This document shows positions 43,245-53,050 of a stretch of 64,000 bases of DNA, piece after piece. How positions within the stretch are numbered: the stretch's first letter is position 1; the number at the start of each line of letters is the position of its first letter. The stretch is from Tolypothrix bouteillei VB521301 (GTDB lineage: Bacteria; Cyanobacteriota; Cyanobacteriia; Cyanobacteriales; Nostocaceae), in the NCBI RefSeq assembly GCF_000760695.4, contig NZ_JHEG04000001.1, positions 242,304-306,303 of the forward strand, given 5' to 3'. The notes under the pieces are model-generated. The model did no database searches. It saw only the letters and a list, made by a program, of their open reading frames with translations, and had not been told where the DNA came from. Both the position numbers and the translations under genes were made by a program.

Positions 43245-44774
43245 ATGCCTCTATCCCGTGCGATCGCGTTGATTGTTGGTCTGATCGTTATCCTGGGACT
43301 CAGCCTATGGTTGATTAATTCTCTTATTCAGCTTTACTGGCAATTATCTTGGAGTTCTCCCCTGCTGGGTAACTTACTGTCGATCTTAGTCGTTATTTGT
43401 ATAGCAGCCTTAATTGGTGGATTTGTTTACTATATATTAGTGATTCAGGCAGGAGAGCAGCGTCAACGCCGCAAGCGCAGACAGCAAGCAAATATCCAAG
43501 TTCCAGACGCCAGACCCGAAGCAGCTTCTTCCACTTTACAAGCTGTGCGACAGCAGTTGGAGCAAGTTCAAGATGAAGTCACCCGTCAAGCTTTACTTAG
43601 CAAATCGCGAGAAATTGAAGCGAATCTTGCTCGTGGTGAGATTCAAGTGGTGGTATTTGGTACGGGGAGTGCTGGAAAAACCTCTTTAGTGAATGCAATT
43701 TTGGGACGCGTGGTTGGTAAGGTTGATGCGCCCATGGGAACCACTCAAGTTGGAGAAACTTACTGTTTGAGATTAAAGGGATTAGAACGCAAAATTTTAA
43801 TTACGGATACACCAGGGATTTTAGAAGCAGGTGTGGCGGGAACTGAACGGGAACAGCTTGCACGAGAACTAGCAACGGAAGCAAATTTACTCTTATTTGT
43901 TGTAGATAATGATATTCGGCGTTCCGAATACGAACCGTTGCGATCTCTGGCAGAAATTGGTAAGCGATCGCTTGTTGTCTTAAATAAAGTCGATCTTTAT
44001 ACAGACGAAGATAAAGAAGTTATTTTGGCACGTTTGCGCGAACGAGTGCGCGGATTTATTGCACCCAGTGATGTTGTGGCAATTTCAGCCAATCCTCAAG
44101 TGGTGGAGTTAGAAGAAGGCGGTCTCTTTCAACCAGAACCCGAAATCTTACCATTACTCAAGCGAATGGCAGCAATTTTGCGAGCAGAGGGTGAAGATTT
44201 GGTGGCTGATAATATCCTCCTGCAATCTTTGCGCTTGGGTGAAGAAGCAAGAAAAATTATCGATGCTCAACGTCGCCGCCAAGCTAATAAAATAGTTGAG
44301 CGATTTCAATGGATTGTTGCTGGTGTGGTTTCCGTGACACCAATACCAGTGGTAGATTTGCTTGCAACAGCTGCTGTGAATGCCCAAATGGTGGTGGAAA
44401 TTGGGAGAGTTTACGGTTGCGATTTAAATTTGGAGCGTGCAAAGGAATTGGCGCTGTCTTTGGGGAAAACTCTTGCTAGTTTGGGAATCGTTAAAGGAGC
44501 GCTGCAGTTACTTTCTGTGGCATTACAAACAAATATTGGGACTTTTATTATTGGTAGAGCCATTCAAGGCGTAACAGCTGCCTATCTGACGCGAATTGCG
44601 GGGAAAAGTTTTATTGAGTATTTTCGCAATGACCAAGATTGGGGCGATGGCGGTATAACTGAAGTTGTGCAGCGTCAGTTCCAACTGAACCGTCGGGATG
44701 AATTTATGAAGTCATTTATTCAAGAAGCGATCTCACGAGTTGTTAAACCGTTACAAGAAGAAAGCGAGCCGTGA
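43245..44774 (+). CDS. DUF697-domain membrane-associated GTPase
   Basis: 509 residues. Two N-terminal transmembrane helices (IALIVGLIVILGLSLWLI; LSILVVICIAALIGGFVYYIL), a coiled-coil stretch, then an Era-like GTPase: G1 VVFGTGSAGKTSLVNAI, G3 DTPGI, G4 LNKVD. The C-terminal DUF697 region (WIVAGVVSVTPIPVVDLLATAAVNAQMVVEIG) is the family hallmark and is amphipathic. DUF697 GTPases are common in cyanobacteria and chloroplasts; roles in envelope stress are suspected. Stand-alone gene. Confidence 0.9.
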   Translation: MPLSRAIALIVGLIVILGLSLWLINSLIQLYWQLSWSSPLLGNLLSILVVICIAALIGGFVYYILVIQAGEQRQRRKRRQQANIQVPDARPEAASSTLQAVRQQLEQVQDEVTRQALLSKSREIEANLARGEIQVVVFGTGSAGKTSLVNAILGRVVGKVDAPMGTTQVGETYCLRLKGLERKILITDTPGILEAGVAGTEREQLARELATEANLLLFVVDNDIRRSEYEPLRSLAEIGKRSLVVLNKVDLYTDEDKEVILARLRERVRGFIAPSDVVAISANPQVVELEEGGLFQPEPEILPLLKRMAAILRAEGEDLVADNILLQSLRLGEEARKIIDAQRRRQANKIVERFQWIVAGVVSVTPIPVVDLLATAAVNAQMVVEIGRVYGCDLNLERAKELALSLGKTLASLGIVKGALQLLSVALQTNIGTFIIGRAIQGVTAAYLTRIAGKSFIEYFRNDQDWGDGGITEVVQRQFQLNRRDEFMKSFIQEAISRVVKPLQEESEP

Positions 44775-45126
44775 TAGGGGGGACTACTCGTTCTTGACCA
44801 AACGTTTCTCATCGATTGAACAGTGCGATCGCACTACTCAATATCTCGCTAAAGACTGCCCTAGGGGAAAGAACTCACGAAAACTATAAACACGCTATTA
44901 TTCTTTTTATACTCTAAATTTTTGTTCTTTTCCTTTATTATTAACTCTACTTGTTTTTATCTAAGTAATACTCAACACTGTTTTTTCTAATTTTCTCCGT
45001 AAAAATAACTATACTATATGTTATTGTTAAATAAGGACATTACATTGTTCATTTATTTACAGGGCATTCCGGAAACAGGGGGCAAAAATAGAAAACCTAT
45101 ATAAGCAGTGACTCAGTAGCTAGCTA
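44775..45126. other. Intergenic region, promoter of the kinase gene
   Basis: About 350 bp, AT-rich from 44890 on, with TATACTATATGTTATTGTTAA near 45010-45030 as a plausible extended promoter region. No small gene, repeat or RNA fold found. Confidence 0.4.
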
Positions 45127-46929
45127 ATGACAAACTATATGATAGGCAAGGTACTACAAGGACGTTACCAAGTTGTCCAGAGCTTGGGGGCTGGGGTATT
45201 TGGTGAAACATACGTTGCTGTAGATATCGAAAATCCAGAAAACCCTAAATGCGTCGTTAAACAACTCAAGGTTACTAGTACACAACCTAGTTACTTACAA
45301 ATTCTAAGACTGCGGTTTCTGACAGAAACCGAAACACTAAAAAATCTCGGACATCACAACCAAATTCCCGAACTCCTGGGCTGTTTTGAGGAGAACGAAC
45401 GTTTCTATTTGGTACAGGAGTTTGTTGAAGGTCACTCAGTCGCAGCAGAACTACCCATTACACCAGAATTGGGCTATCTGTGGAATGAGAGTGAGGTTGC
45501 TGAGTTTTTACAAGAAGTTTTGAGGATTCTGGATTTTGTTCACTCTCATGGTGTCATACACTGTGATGTCAAACCAGAAAATTTAATCAGACGTGCTTGT
45601 GATGGTAAGCTAATGCTGATCGATTTTGGATCGATTCAGCCTATTGATTTTGGCTCAGATACAGTTTTGCCCATTTATCGGATACCTGTCACTTCGTTGG
45701 GATACATACCACCGGAGCAATTTATCGGTCAGACGCAGCCCAATAGTGACATTTATGCTTTGGGTATGATTGCTATACAAGCTCTGACAGGACAAACACC
45801 CCTACAGTTGAAGGTCGATCCCACCACTCAAGAGATTGTTTGGCGTTCTAGCACTACCCCGGTGAGTGATTACCTAGCTGCAGTAATCAGCCAAATGGTT
45901 CGCCACAACCACAAAAACCGCTATCAATCTGCCAATGAAGTCTTGCGAGCACTTCAGCAAATGCCAAGTGACACTTGGGACTCGCAGACAGTCGTAGATG
46001 TAAAGTATAGTGTTTCAGATACAGATGACAACACTCATCCAAGAGTCAGTACCGACAGCAGCCCTTCTTCAGCGAAATCGTCTCCACTTTTAACGGGGAT
46101 GAAGGTGGGATTAGCAGCTAATTCTTTGGTAATGGGTTTTGGTGTTTATTCGATTATTTACAACACTCCTGCATATTCAGAAACAGAAACTTTATACAAA
46201 GCAACCGAGCAATTTCAATCTGGTGACTTGCAAGAAGCTATTGCTTTAGCTAAGTCAATTCCCTCAAATAGTAATGTTTATCCTGAAGCACAAAGTAGTA
46301 TTGATGAATGGGAAAAACAATGGCAGACAGCTGACGAACAGTACAAAATAGCTGAAAAAGCCTTTCAAGAAGGTCGTTGGGCTGAAGTTCTTCGCGCTGC
46401 CTCTAAAATGCCTGATAATATTTATTGGCAATCAAAAACTGACAATTTAGTCGAGCAAGCCCAATCACGCATCGAAGAACAAACAAAAAATTTACTTTCT
46501 AAAGCTTATGAAAAGGCAACATTAAAAGACTTTAACACTGCACTAAACTATCTCCGCCAAATTCCTGAAGAATCTTCTGAAGGAGCACTCGTTCAACAGA
46601 AGTTAGCTGAGTACAATCGGAAGAAAGAGGTGAGAGCTTCTTATTTATTACAAAAAGCTTATAACAAAGCTTCAGAACGCGATTTTCTAGGGGCTGTTCA
46701 ATTTCTCCAACAGGTTCCCAAAGATACGCCCGTCTATGCTACAGCTCAAGTTAAATTACTTGAGTACACGCAAAAGCAACGTACACAAGCTGAAGGTCAA
46801 AAACTAGCTTCCTCAAAGTTAACGAATACTTCTTTAGATATGGTTCAGCCCTTTACAGATAGTAGTTCCGCAACAAGTTTACAAAATCTCGATCTGGATA
46901 ATGAGTTGCATGAAGTCAATATAAGATAG
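45127..46929 (+). CDS. Serine/threonine protein kinase with C-terminal helical repeats
   Basis: 600 residues. Kinase domain 12-275: GAGVFGETYVA glycine loop, VVKQL lysine, catalytic loop HCDVKPEN (Arg of HRD replaced by Cys), DFG as DFGS, and YIPPEQ activation segment. A single transmembrane helix near 330-350 (LAANSLVMGFGVYSI) separates it from a region of repeated EKA...RQIP/QQVP helices (about 350-570), probably a protein-interaction array. An RD-to-CD change usually means activation-loop-independent regulation. The convergent gene downstream is a second kinase of similar plan. Confidence 0.88.
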   Translation: MTNYMIGKVLQGRYQVVQSLGAGVFGETYVAVDIENPENPKCVVKQLKVTSTQPSYLQILRLRFLTETETLKNLGHHNQIPELLGCFEENERFYLVQEFVEGHSVAAELPITPELGYLWNESEVAEFLQEVLRILDFVHSHGVIHCDVKPENLIRRACDGKLMLIDFGSIQPIDFGSDTVLPIYRIPVTSLGYIPPEQFIGQTQPNSDIYALGMIAIQALTGQTPLQLKVDPTTQEIVWRSSTTPVSDYLAAVISQMVRHNHKNRYQSANEVLRALQQMPSDTWDSQTVVDVKYSVSDTDDNTHPRVSTDSSPSSAKSSPLLTGMKVGLAANSLVMGFGVYSIIYNTPAYSETETLYKATEQFQSGDLQEAIALAKSIPSNSNVYPEAQSSIDEWEKQWQTADEQYKIAEKAFQEGRWAEVLRAASKMPDNIYWQSKTDNLVEQAQSRIEEQTKNLLSKAYEKATLKDFNTALNYLRQIPEESSEGALVQQKLAEYNRKKEVRASYLLQKAYNKASERDFLGAVQFLQQVPKDTPVYATAQVKLLEYTQKQRTQAEGQKLASSKLTNTSLDMVQPFTDSSSATSLQNLDLDNELHEVNIR

Positions 46930-46955
46930 TCAATGGTTAAAAAAAACTTTAGACA

Positions 46956-46987
46956 CAGTAGAGAGAACTCATGGTTTTTCTCTACTG
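46956..46987. terminator. Bidirectional terminator between convergent kinase genes
   Basis: CAGTAGAGA and TCTCTACTG arms (9 bp) around GAACTCATGGTTTT, overlapping the last codons of the minus-strand kinase. A-run upstream and T-run inside the loop side fit use in both directions. Confidence 0.6.
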
Positions 46988-49150
46988 TGGAGGCGGACTG
47001 TTGGGCGTTTCTACAGTGTCTTGACTTGGTAATAATAACTGTTCCCGTGCTCGATCGCGAGCATCGATTGCTGGTTGATAATCCGGCTTAAGTTTAAGCG
47101 CTTTGTTGTATGCTGAAATGGCATCTTGATAGAGTTTCAAGTTCAACAAAGCATTACCTTTGCTATACCAAGGTTCGTAATGATTCGGTTCTTGACTGAT
47201 GGCTCGATTGTAAGACGCGATCGCATCTTGATATTTTTTCAAGTTATACAATGAATTTCCGCGCCCGTACCAAGCTTGATAGTTTCCGCGTTTGAATTGA
47301 ACAGCTTTATCATAAGAGATCACTGCTTCTTCATAACGTTGCATTTGATGAAACGCCCAAGCCCGTCCATACCAGGCTTGATAGTTACTGGGATTATATT
47401 TAATGACTTCCTCAAAAGAGTCTACAGCTTCTTGATATCGTTGCAAACTGTTGAGTAAATTTCCTCTAGATAGCCAAGTCAAATAATCATTTGGTTTGTA
47501 TTGTACTGCTTTCTCATAAGATGAAATTGCATCTTGATAGCGTCGTAGATTGACCAAGACATTACCGCGACTGTACCAAGCGCGATCGTAAGCAGGTTTT
47601 AATTCTGTCACTTTATCATAAGCCACAAGTGCTTCATCATAACGTCTCAAATTATTGAGAACTAGCGCCTTATTATACCAAGCCTCATAATAGTCCTGTC
47701 TTAATTCAATAGCTTTATTATAAGAGTCAATAGCCTGGTCGTATTGTTTGATTTTTGTTAAAACCTCTCCTTTTTTATTCCAAATTTCCGGCTGATTCTT
47801 ATTGAATAACAAAGCTTTATCCAAGGAAGAAACAGATTCTTGGTATCTTTGCAATTGATTTAAAGCAAAGCCCCGACCGCGCCAAGCTTCCAGATGATCG
47901 GGCTGTAGTTGGATGGCTTTATCATAAGCAGCCAACGCCTCCTGATATTTTTTCAATTCATATAATGTTTTCCCTTGACCGTTCCATGCTTTAGCATAAT
48001 CCGGTCTGAGTTCTAATGCTCTGTCATAGGTTGAGAGCGCATCCTTATAACGTTGCAGATCGTAAAGTGTATTGGCTTGCTGATACAATTCCGTTGCATT
48101 TGTTGAATTAATCGCATTGACAACATAAATAGAACCTGCTGTACCCGTACCTATTAAAGTGATAGCAGCTAAAATTTTTATAAATATATTTTTGCCAGAT
48201 TTGCTACTAGTTTTGCTCTGAGTTTTTATATTTTGTTTATTTATAGAAGGCGGACTCAATGCCACAGTTTGAGACTGAGATTTTTTTAATTCTTTCAGGG
48301 CTTGCAAAGCAACAGAAGCTGAAGAAAAGCGCTGTCGAAAGTCATAGCGCACCATTTTATCTAAAACTTGCGCTAAATCCTCATTCACTGAAACCCTTTC
48401 GCGCCATATAATTTCGCAAGTCTCTGCGTCTTTTTCCAATTCTTCAGGAGACAATCCAGTCAATGCTTGAATACCCAAAATTCCAACAGCATAAATATCG
48501 CTGCTAAATTTGGGATTTCCCTGCGCTTGCTCGCTAGGAATATAGCCAGGAGTTCCAATAGCAACAGTAAATTTTGTGTGGCGATCGGGGCTAACAAATT
48601 GCGTGGCGATTTGTTTAACAGCACCAAAATCGATAAGGATTAACTTTCCATCAGAACGCCGTCTGAGGATATTATGAGGATTGACATCGCGGTGAATAAC
48701 CTTTTGTTGGTGAACAAAGTCTAAGATTATCAAAATTTCTTCTAAAAGAGCAATAACGCTATCTTGAGAGAGAGGTTTTTCGGGTACGATTTCACAGCTG
48801 AGATTTGACCCTTCAATAAACTCCTGTACGAGATAGAATTCCTCGTTCTCCTCAAAGTAAGCTAAAAGTTGGGGAATGCTGTCATGAGTTCCCAATCTAA
48901 ATAAAACTTGAGCTTCCGTATCAAATAAACGTCTTGCTGTTTCTAAAGTAACAGGGTCATTCGCTTGAGGTTTAAGTTTTTTAACAACACATTGCGGAGA
49001 GCCGGGTAAATGGGTATCACTAGCGATAAAAGTTTCGCCAAATCCACCTCCTCCCAAGTGACTGATAATTTGGTATCTTCCAACAAGCGTGCTTCCTAAC
49101 ATTCGGTTTACCCAGCCTAATCCTGATGATTCCGATCCCAATATTGCCAC
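46982..49150 (-). CDS. Serine/threonine protein kinase with TPR repeats
   Basis: 722 residues. Kinase domain 20-295 with GGGGFGETFIA, VVKKLK, catalytic loop HRDVNPHN (the usual Lys of HRDxKPxN is Asn) and DFGAVKQI. One transmembrane helix near 330 (IFIKILAAITLIGTGTAGSIYVV), then about ten TPR units of 34 residues (YQDAISSYEKAVQYKPNDYLTWLSRGNLL type), so the TPR array should be on the other side of the membrane. The Lys-to-Asn change in the catalytic loop is seen in some cyanobacterial kinases and may lower activity. Convergent with the kinase at 45127. Confidence 0.9.
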   Translation of the reverse strand: MAILGSESSGLGWVNRMLGSTLVGRYQIISHLGGGGFGETFIASDTHLPGSPQCVVKKLKPQANDPVTLETARRLFDTEAQVLFRLGTHDSIPQLLAYFEENEEFYLVQEFIEGSNLSCEIVPEKPLSQDSVIALLEEILIILDFVHQQKVIHRDVNPHNILRRRSDGKLILIDFGAVKQIATQFVSPDRHTKFTVAIGTPGYIPSEQAQGNPKFSSDIYAVGILGIQALTGLSPEELEKDAETCEIIWRERVSVNEDLAQVLDKMVRYDFRQRFSSASVALQALKELKKSQSQTVALSPPSINKQNIKTQSKTSSKSGKNIFIKILAAITLIGTGTAGSIYVVNAINSTNATELYQQANTLYDLQRYKDALSTYDRALELRPDYAKAWNGQGKTLYELKKYQEALAAYDKAIQLQPDHLEAWRGRGFALNQLQRYQESVSSLDKALLFNKNQPEIWNKKGEVLTKIKQYDQAIDSYNKAIELRQDYYEAWYNKALVLNNLRRYDEALVAYDKVTELKPAYDRAWYSRGNVLVNLRRYQDAISSYEKAVQYKPNDYLTWLSRGNLLNSLQRYQEAVDSFEEVIKYNPSNYQAWYGRAWAFHQMQRYEEAVISYDKAVQFKRGNYQAWYGRGNSLYNLKKYQDAIASYNRAISQEPNHYEPWYSKGNALLNLKLYQDAISAYNKALKLKPDYQPAIDARDRAREQLLLPSQDTVETPNSPPPQ

Positions 49151-49203
49151 AGCTAACCACTAACTACTAACTACTAACCACTAACTACTAACTACTAACC
49201 CAA
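49151..49203. repeat. Simple ACTAACTA repeat in the divergent promoter region
   Basis: CACTAACTACTAACTACTAA repeated about five times between the start codons of the minus-strand kinase and the plus-strand rhomboid gene. A short tandem repeat in such a small divergent spacer can alter promoter spacing between strains. Confidence 0.6.
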
Positions 49204-49210
49204 AATCAGC

Positions 49211-49924
49211 ATGATTCCTATTGGTGATAACGTTTTCTTTTTCACGCGCCGAAAGCCAGTCATTATTTATGTGCTGATTGGCATTCATCTTGCTTTGTTT
49301 TTGTGGGAACTGAAACTAGAGTTAAGCGGTGAACTCGGCGCTTTTGTCAATACTTGGAGTATAGTACCAGCACGGATAAGTGATGCGATCGCAGCAGGGC
49401 TTTCTGGCAATCTGGCCGCTTGGTTAGTGGTTCTGATGCGTGCGACTTGTCTGGTGAGCGGAATGTTCCTGCACGGAAGTTTTAGTCAAATTTTAGGTAA
49501 TTTAATATTTCTATGGGTTTTCGGTAGAACCATTGAAAGTATTCTGGGATATGGGTGGTTCTTGTTACTTTACTTGCTTTCCGGTCTTTTGACTGGGCTT
49601 TTACAAGTTTTAGTTGAACCTAGCTTAACAATACCGTTGATTGGCGCAAATGGGGCTATTGCAGCTATTTTAGGAGCTTATGTTCTGAAATTTCCCCAAA
49701 CAAAAATTGACACGGTTTTACCTTTATTGATTATCTTTATCCCCATACAACTACCAGCTTTTTTCTTCCTATTTTGGTGGTTTGTGCAGCAATTGTCTTA
49801 TGGTATTGGCAGTTTAAATATTCCAGGTGGTGTTAATCCCTTTAGTCTTGGTTACTGGGCTCATGGTGTGGGAATAGTTATCGGTGCAGTTTTTATGAAA
49901 TTCTTATCCAAGAAACACAAATGA
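49211..49924 (+). CDS. Rhomboid-fold membrane protein lacking the catalytic serine
   Basis: 237 residues, six transmembrane segments. The scaffold is clearly rhomboid: MFLHGSFSQILGNLIFLWVFG (usual HxxxxHxxxN, here His88, Gln93, Asn97), IGANGAIAAILGAY in place of the catalytic GASGA, and YWAHGVGIVIGAV with His218. Ser of GxSG is Asn147, and the second oxyanion His is Gln. So the His partner persists but the nucleophile is absent: a pseudo-rhomboid, comparable to eukaryotic iRhoms that bind clients without cutting them. It starts 60 bp from the divergent kinase gene. Confidence 0.85.
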   Translation: MIPIGDNVFFFTRRKPVIIYVLIGIHLALFLWELKLELSGELGAFVNTWSIVPARISDAIAAGLSGNLAAWLVVLMRATCLVSGMFLHGSFSQILGNLIFLWVFGRTIESILGYGWFLLLYLLSGLLTGLLQVLVEPSLTIPLIGANGAIAAILGAYVLKFPQTKIDTVLPLLIIFIPIQLPAFFFLFWWFVQQLSYGIGSLNIPGGVNPFSLGYWAHGVGIVIGAVFMKFLSKKHK

Positions 49925-49960
49925 AACTCCACCATGTTACTCTGAGGGCAATTTGCTTAT

Positions 49961-50497
49961 TCATTCTGGTTGTTCTGAATCTAAAAGCGTACCTTCTAAA
50001 TTAGCTCTTTCCAAATTAGCTCCATTCAAATTCGCATCTTGCAGTTCCGCTTGACTCAAATTCGCATCTGTTAAGTCAGCAACAACTAGATCTGCTCCAC
50101 TCAAGTTTGCTTGCTCCAAATTTGCAGCCATTAAATTTGCTTCATGCAAGTTAGCCTCGTTGAGAGTTGCAGTTATTAGGTTAGCAACAGTCAAGTCAGA
50201 CTGACTTAAGTTAGCATTATCTAGAATGGCTCCATCTAAAATAGCTCCATCTAAAATGGCTCCACTTAAGTCGGCTCCACTCAAATTTGCCTGAGCTAAA
50301 TTCGCTCCATTGAGATCTGCATTTGTCAGACTGGCTTGGCTGAGATTTGCTCCATTGAGATTTGCTCCATCAAGTAAAGCCCCATCCAAAATAACTTCAC
50401 TGAGATCGGCTCCTGCGAGATTTACCTCACTTAGTTCGGCTTGTGTAAAATCTCTAACACCTGCTACATATTGTGAGAGGAGTTCTGTTGCTTTCAT
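49961..50497 (-). CDS. Pentapeptide-repeat protein, complete
   Basis: 178 residues. Leader MKATELLSQYVAGVRDFTQA, then about 30 pentapeptides of type A(N/D)LS/E/N (EVNLA, GADLS, GANLN, QANLS), including three GAILD units in a row. The whole chain should be one beta-helix of about 7-8 coils. The leader is homologous to that of the partial gene at the left edge (LLxxYxxGxRxF). Unknown cellular role. Confidence 0.88.
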   Translation of the reverse strand: MKATELLSQYVAGVRDFTQAELSEVNLAGADLSEVILDGALLDGANLNGANLSQASLTNADLNGANLAQANLSGADLSGAILDGAILDGAILDNANLSQSDLTVANLITATLNEANLHEANLMAANLEQANLSGADLVVADLTDANLSQAELQDANLNGANLERANLEGTLLDSEQPE

Positions 50498-50939
50498 GAC
50501 TCTTACCTAACTCAAATGACTCACAACGACTGATTTTCTAAAAGACTATTACTGTAAGTCTTTATTTAGAAAAATGAAACCTTTTTTTGAATATATAGCA
50601 GTCCAAAATGAAATACAAAAATAAGAGTGAAGACTGCTAATTGCTTTTTGACCATTAGCCATTAGCTATTAGCTATTAGCAATCCAAATTTTTTACAAAT
50701 AATTTAGGATTGCCATATAACTGCAATTGTTCTAAAGTACCAAAAATAGCCCCTAAAATATGTCTATCTAAAGTTATAAATGTGGCAATCCTATTGAAAT
50801 TTTGAAAAAAGTAAGTGGAGATTGCCCATCCTACAGGACTTAAAAATTTGCATGAATGATTTAGGATTGCTATGGTCTCTACATATAGATAGAGACAACA
50901 AAGAAATCATGGTAAAATTGTAGGCATTTGATTGAGAAT
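50498..50939. repeat. Repeat-rich intergenic region
   Basis: Holds a second copy of the TTAGCCAT plus AATTTTTTACAAAT(A)ATTTAGGATTGC repeat (50643-50718) and a shorter AAATTTGCATGAATGATTTAGGATTGC copy near 50847. A weak ORF on the minus strand is formed by repeat sequence and is not believed. The SDR promoter should be at its right end. Confidence 0.55.
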
Positions 50940-51734
50940 ATGACACAGTTATTAGACAAAGTTGTATGGATAACTGGTGCTTCTTCAGGCATAGGAGAAG
51001 CACTTACTTATGAAATAGCACGACAAGGAGCTAAAATTATTTTGTCGTCCCGCAGAGAACGGGAATTACATAGAGTTAAGAATCATTGTCCCGGAGAATC
51101 CGATAATTATAAAGTTCTTCCTCTTGATTTAACTAAAGCAGAAACATGGAAATCATCTGCGGAACAAGCCGAAAGCTTTTTTGGTCGGGTTGATATTCTT
51201 ATTAATAATGGAGGAATCAGCCAGCGCTCTCTTGCTAGCAAAACCAGCATAGAGATTGAAAGAGAAATTATGGAAGTCAATTTCTTTTCTGCGATCGCTT
51301 TAACAAAATATATTTTACCAGGAATGATAGCCAGACAATCGGGACATATTATTGCTATCAGCAGTCTTGTTGGCAAATTTGGTACCCCTTTTCGTTCCAC
51401 ATATGCTGCTTCCAAACACGCATTGCATGGTTATTTTGATTCTTTAAGAGCGGAAGTTTGGCAAGAAAACATACAAGTTACGCTCATCTGTCCCGGCTAT
51501 ATTCAAACCAATGTCTCCCTTAACGCATTAACAGAAACGGGAGATAAATATAATATCATGGACAAAAACCAAGCAGAAGGATTACCCGCTTCTCAATGTG
51601 CCAAAGCAATAGTTAAAGCCATTCAATTAAATAAAGAAGAAATTTATATTGGTGGAAAAGAAATCGCCGGAGTGTATCTCAAACGACTTTTTCCAAATTT
51701 ATTGTCAAAAATTGTACGTCGAATACAACCTTAA
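50940..51734 (+). CDS. Short-chain dehydrogenase/reductase
   Basis: 264 residues from ATG 50940 (an upstream in-frame TTG gives four more). Classical SDR: GASSGIGEAL cofactor loop, NNGG strand, catalytic Ser in ISSLVGKFG and YAASK (Tyr/Lys). SRRERE after strand 2 favours NADP. The C-terminus ends in a hydrophobic, basic helix (LKRLFPNLLSKIVRRI), as in DHRS7-like membrane-bound members. Substrate unknown. Confidence 0.88.
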   Translation: MTQLLDKVVWITGASSGIGEALTYEIARQGAKIILSSRRERELHRVKNHCPGESDNYKVLPLDLTKAETWKSSAEQAESFFGRVDILINNGGISQRSLASKTSIEIEREIMEVNFFSAIALTKYILPGMIARQSGHIIAISSLVGKFGTPFRSTYAASKHALHGYFDSLRAEVWQENIQVTLICPGYIQTNVSLNALTETGDKYNIMDKNQAEGLPASQCAKAIVKAIQLNKEEIYIGGKEIAGVYLKRLFPNLLSKIVRRIQP

Positions 51735-51862
51735 GCTAACAGCAGGAGAGATCCTTCGGGTTCTTACCTGAGAGAGGTTCAGTTATCTTTTCTAACGGTT
51801 ATCATTCCAGAAACAGATTCAATAGAAATTTAACACAACTGCTAAGCCATAGGAGAAGGTAA

Positions 51863-52987
51863 ATGAAATTGTCACCCCTTCCCCAGAATTGTTTACTTGC
51901 AATTGTACTGCTATCAAGCACGTTCACGATGCCAAGCAGTCAAACTCGAGCACAAAACGCCAACTCTCAACCATCAAAACTTAACTCAATTTCTGCATCT
52001 CAGGCTCGAGTCATACGTAAAGATCTATTTGTCACTAGTGCTCTGGGAATTCGCATTTTTGTGCGAGAGGTGGGATTTAATAACAATTCCGCTAACGCTG
52101 GTACTCCCATCTTGTTGATTCATGGAGGCGGTGGAGGCGGTCTTGCAACCTTTGATGTGAATGTACCGGGCTACTCTCTGGCTGAAAAATTCGCTAAAGC
52201 AGGACATCGGGTTTATGTGATGAATGTTCGAGGGTGGGAACGATCGACCCGTCCTCCAGCCCTGAATGCTCCTCCCAAAGCCAATCCACCAGCCGTGACT
52301 TCCGAGGAAGCAGTTCAAGACATTAATGCAGTCGTGGATTGGATAATTGCCCGCAATCAAGCTCGTTCTGTTGCACTTGTTGGTTGGGCAACAGGAGGAC
52401 ATTGGGCAGGTATGTATACCAGCCGCAATAACGATAAGGTAAGCCATTTGGTACTGCTGAACAGTCTGTATGCGGTAAATGCACCTTGGGAATATCGCAA
52501 AAACTTTGAGAATTCCGACCGTCCGGGAGAGTTTGAGCGGGATGCTGGTGCTTACCGATTGGTAACAGCCGATGGACTTATAGCAAATTGGACAGAATCG
52601 ATTCCAATGGCGGACAAAAGTTTGTGGCGTGTCCCTGCAGTTGCACAAGCCTATCAACAAATCACTCTAGCAAGCGATCCCACGAGTGGAATGCGTCAAC
52701 CTCCAAGTGCAAGAATTCCTGGGGGGTACCGTTTGGAAAGCTACAACCTCTCACGCGGTCAAAAATATTGGAATGCTTCAGATATTCGCGTTCCCACTCT
52801 GTTAATTCGGGGCGAACAAGACCATTGGTCAAGACCGGAAGATATCACAACTTTGAAAGCAGAGTTAGTGAATGCTCCTAGCGTCAAAACTGTTGTCATT
52901 CCTAACAGCGGTCATTTTTTGTTACTAGACAGACCAGAACGAGGTCGCGATCGCTTTATAGCTGAGACAATCTCATTTCTTAAATGA
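51863..52987 (+). CDS. Exported alpha/beta-hydrolase-fold protein with altered nucleophile elbow
   Basis: 374 residues with a signal peptide (LLAIVLLSSTFTMPSSQTRA then QNA). Core motifs: ILLIHGGGGGG oxyanion loop, VYVMNVRGWERS, LVGWATGGHWAG where GxSxG should be, GEQDHWS acid loop, and PNSGHFLLLDRP with the catalytic His. At the nucleophile position Ala176 replaces Ser (GWATG), so ordinary serine-hydrolase chemistry is not expected; loss of catalysis or a different chemistry are the options. Located in the periplasm by its signal. Preceded by a good GGAGAAGG site. Confidence 0.85.
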   Translation: MKLSPLPQNCLLAIVLLSSTFTMPSSQTRAQNANSQPSKLNSISASQARVIRKDLFVTSALGIRIFVREVGFNNNSANAGTPILLIHGGGGGGLATFDVNVPGYSLAEKFAKAGHRVYVMNVRGWERSTRPPALNAPPKANPPAVTSEEAVQDINAVVDWIIARNQARSVALVGWATGGHWAGMYTSRNNDKVSHLVLLNSLYAVNAPWEYRKNFENSDRPGEFERDAGAYRLVTADGLIANWTESIPMADKSLWRVPAVAQAYQQITLASDPTSGMRQPPSARIPGGYRLESYNLSRGQKYWNASDIRVPTLLIRGEQDHWSRPEDITTLKAELVNAPSVKTVVIPNSGHFLLLDRPERGRDRFIAETISFLK

Positions 52988-53050
52988 GTTTTTTAACCTC
53001 ACACTTGTCACGTAGCAATCCTACTCGATCTTTGACAATTAACTGCGTCT

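Noticed and set aside
50791..51003. 70-aa minus-strand ORF before the SDR gene
   Set aside because: Formed by dispersed repeat sequence and overlapping the SDR start; no ribosome-binding site.
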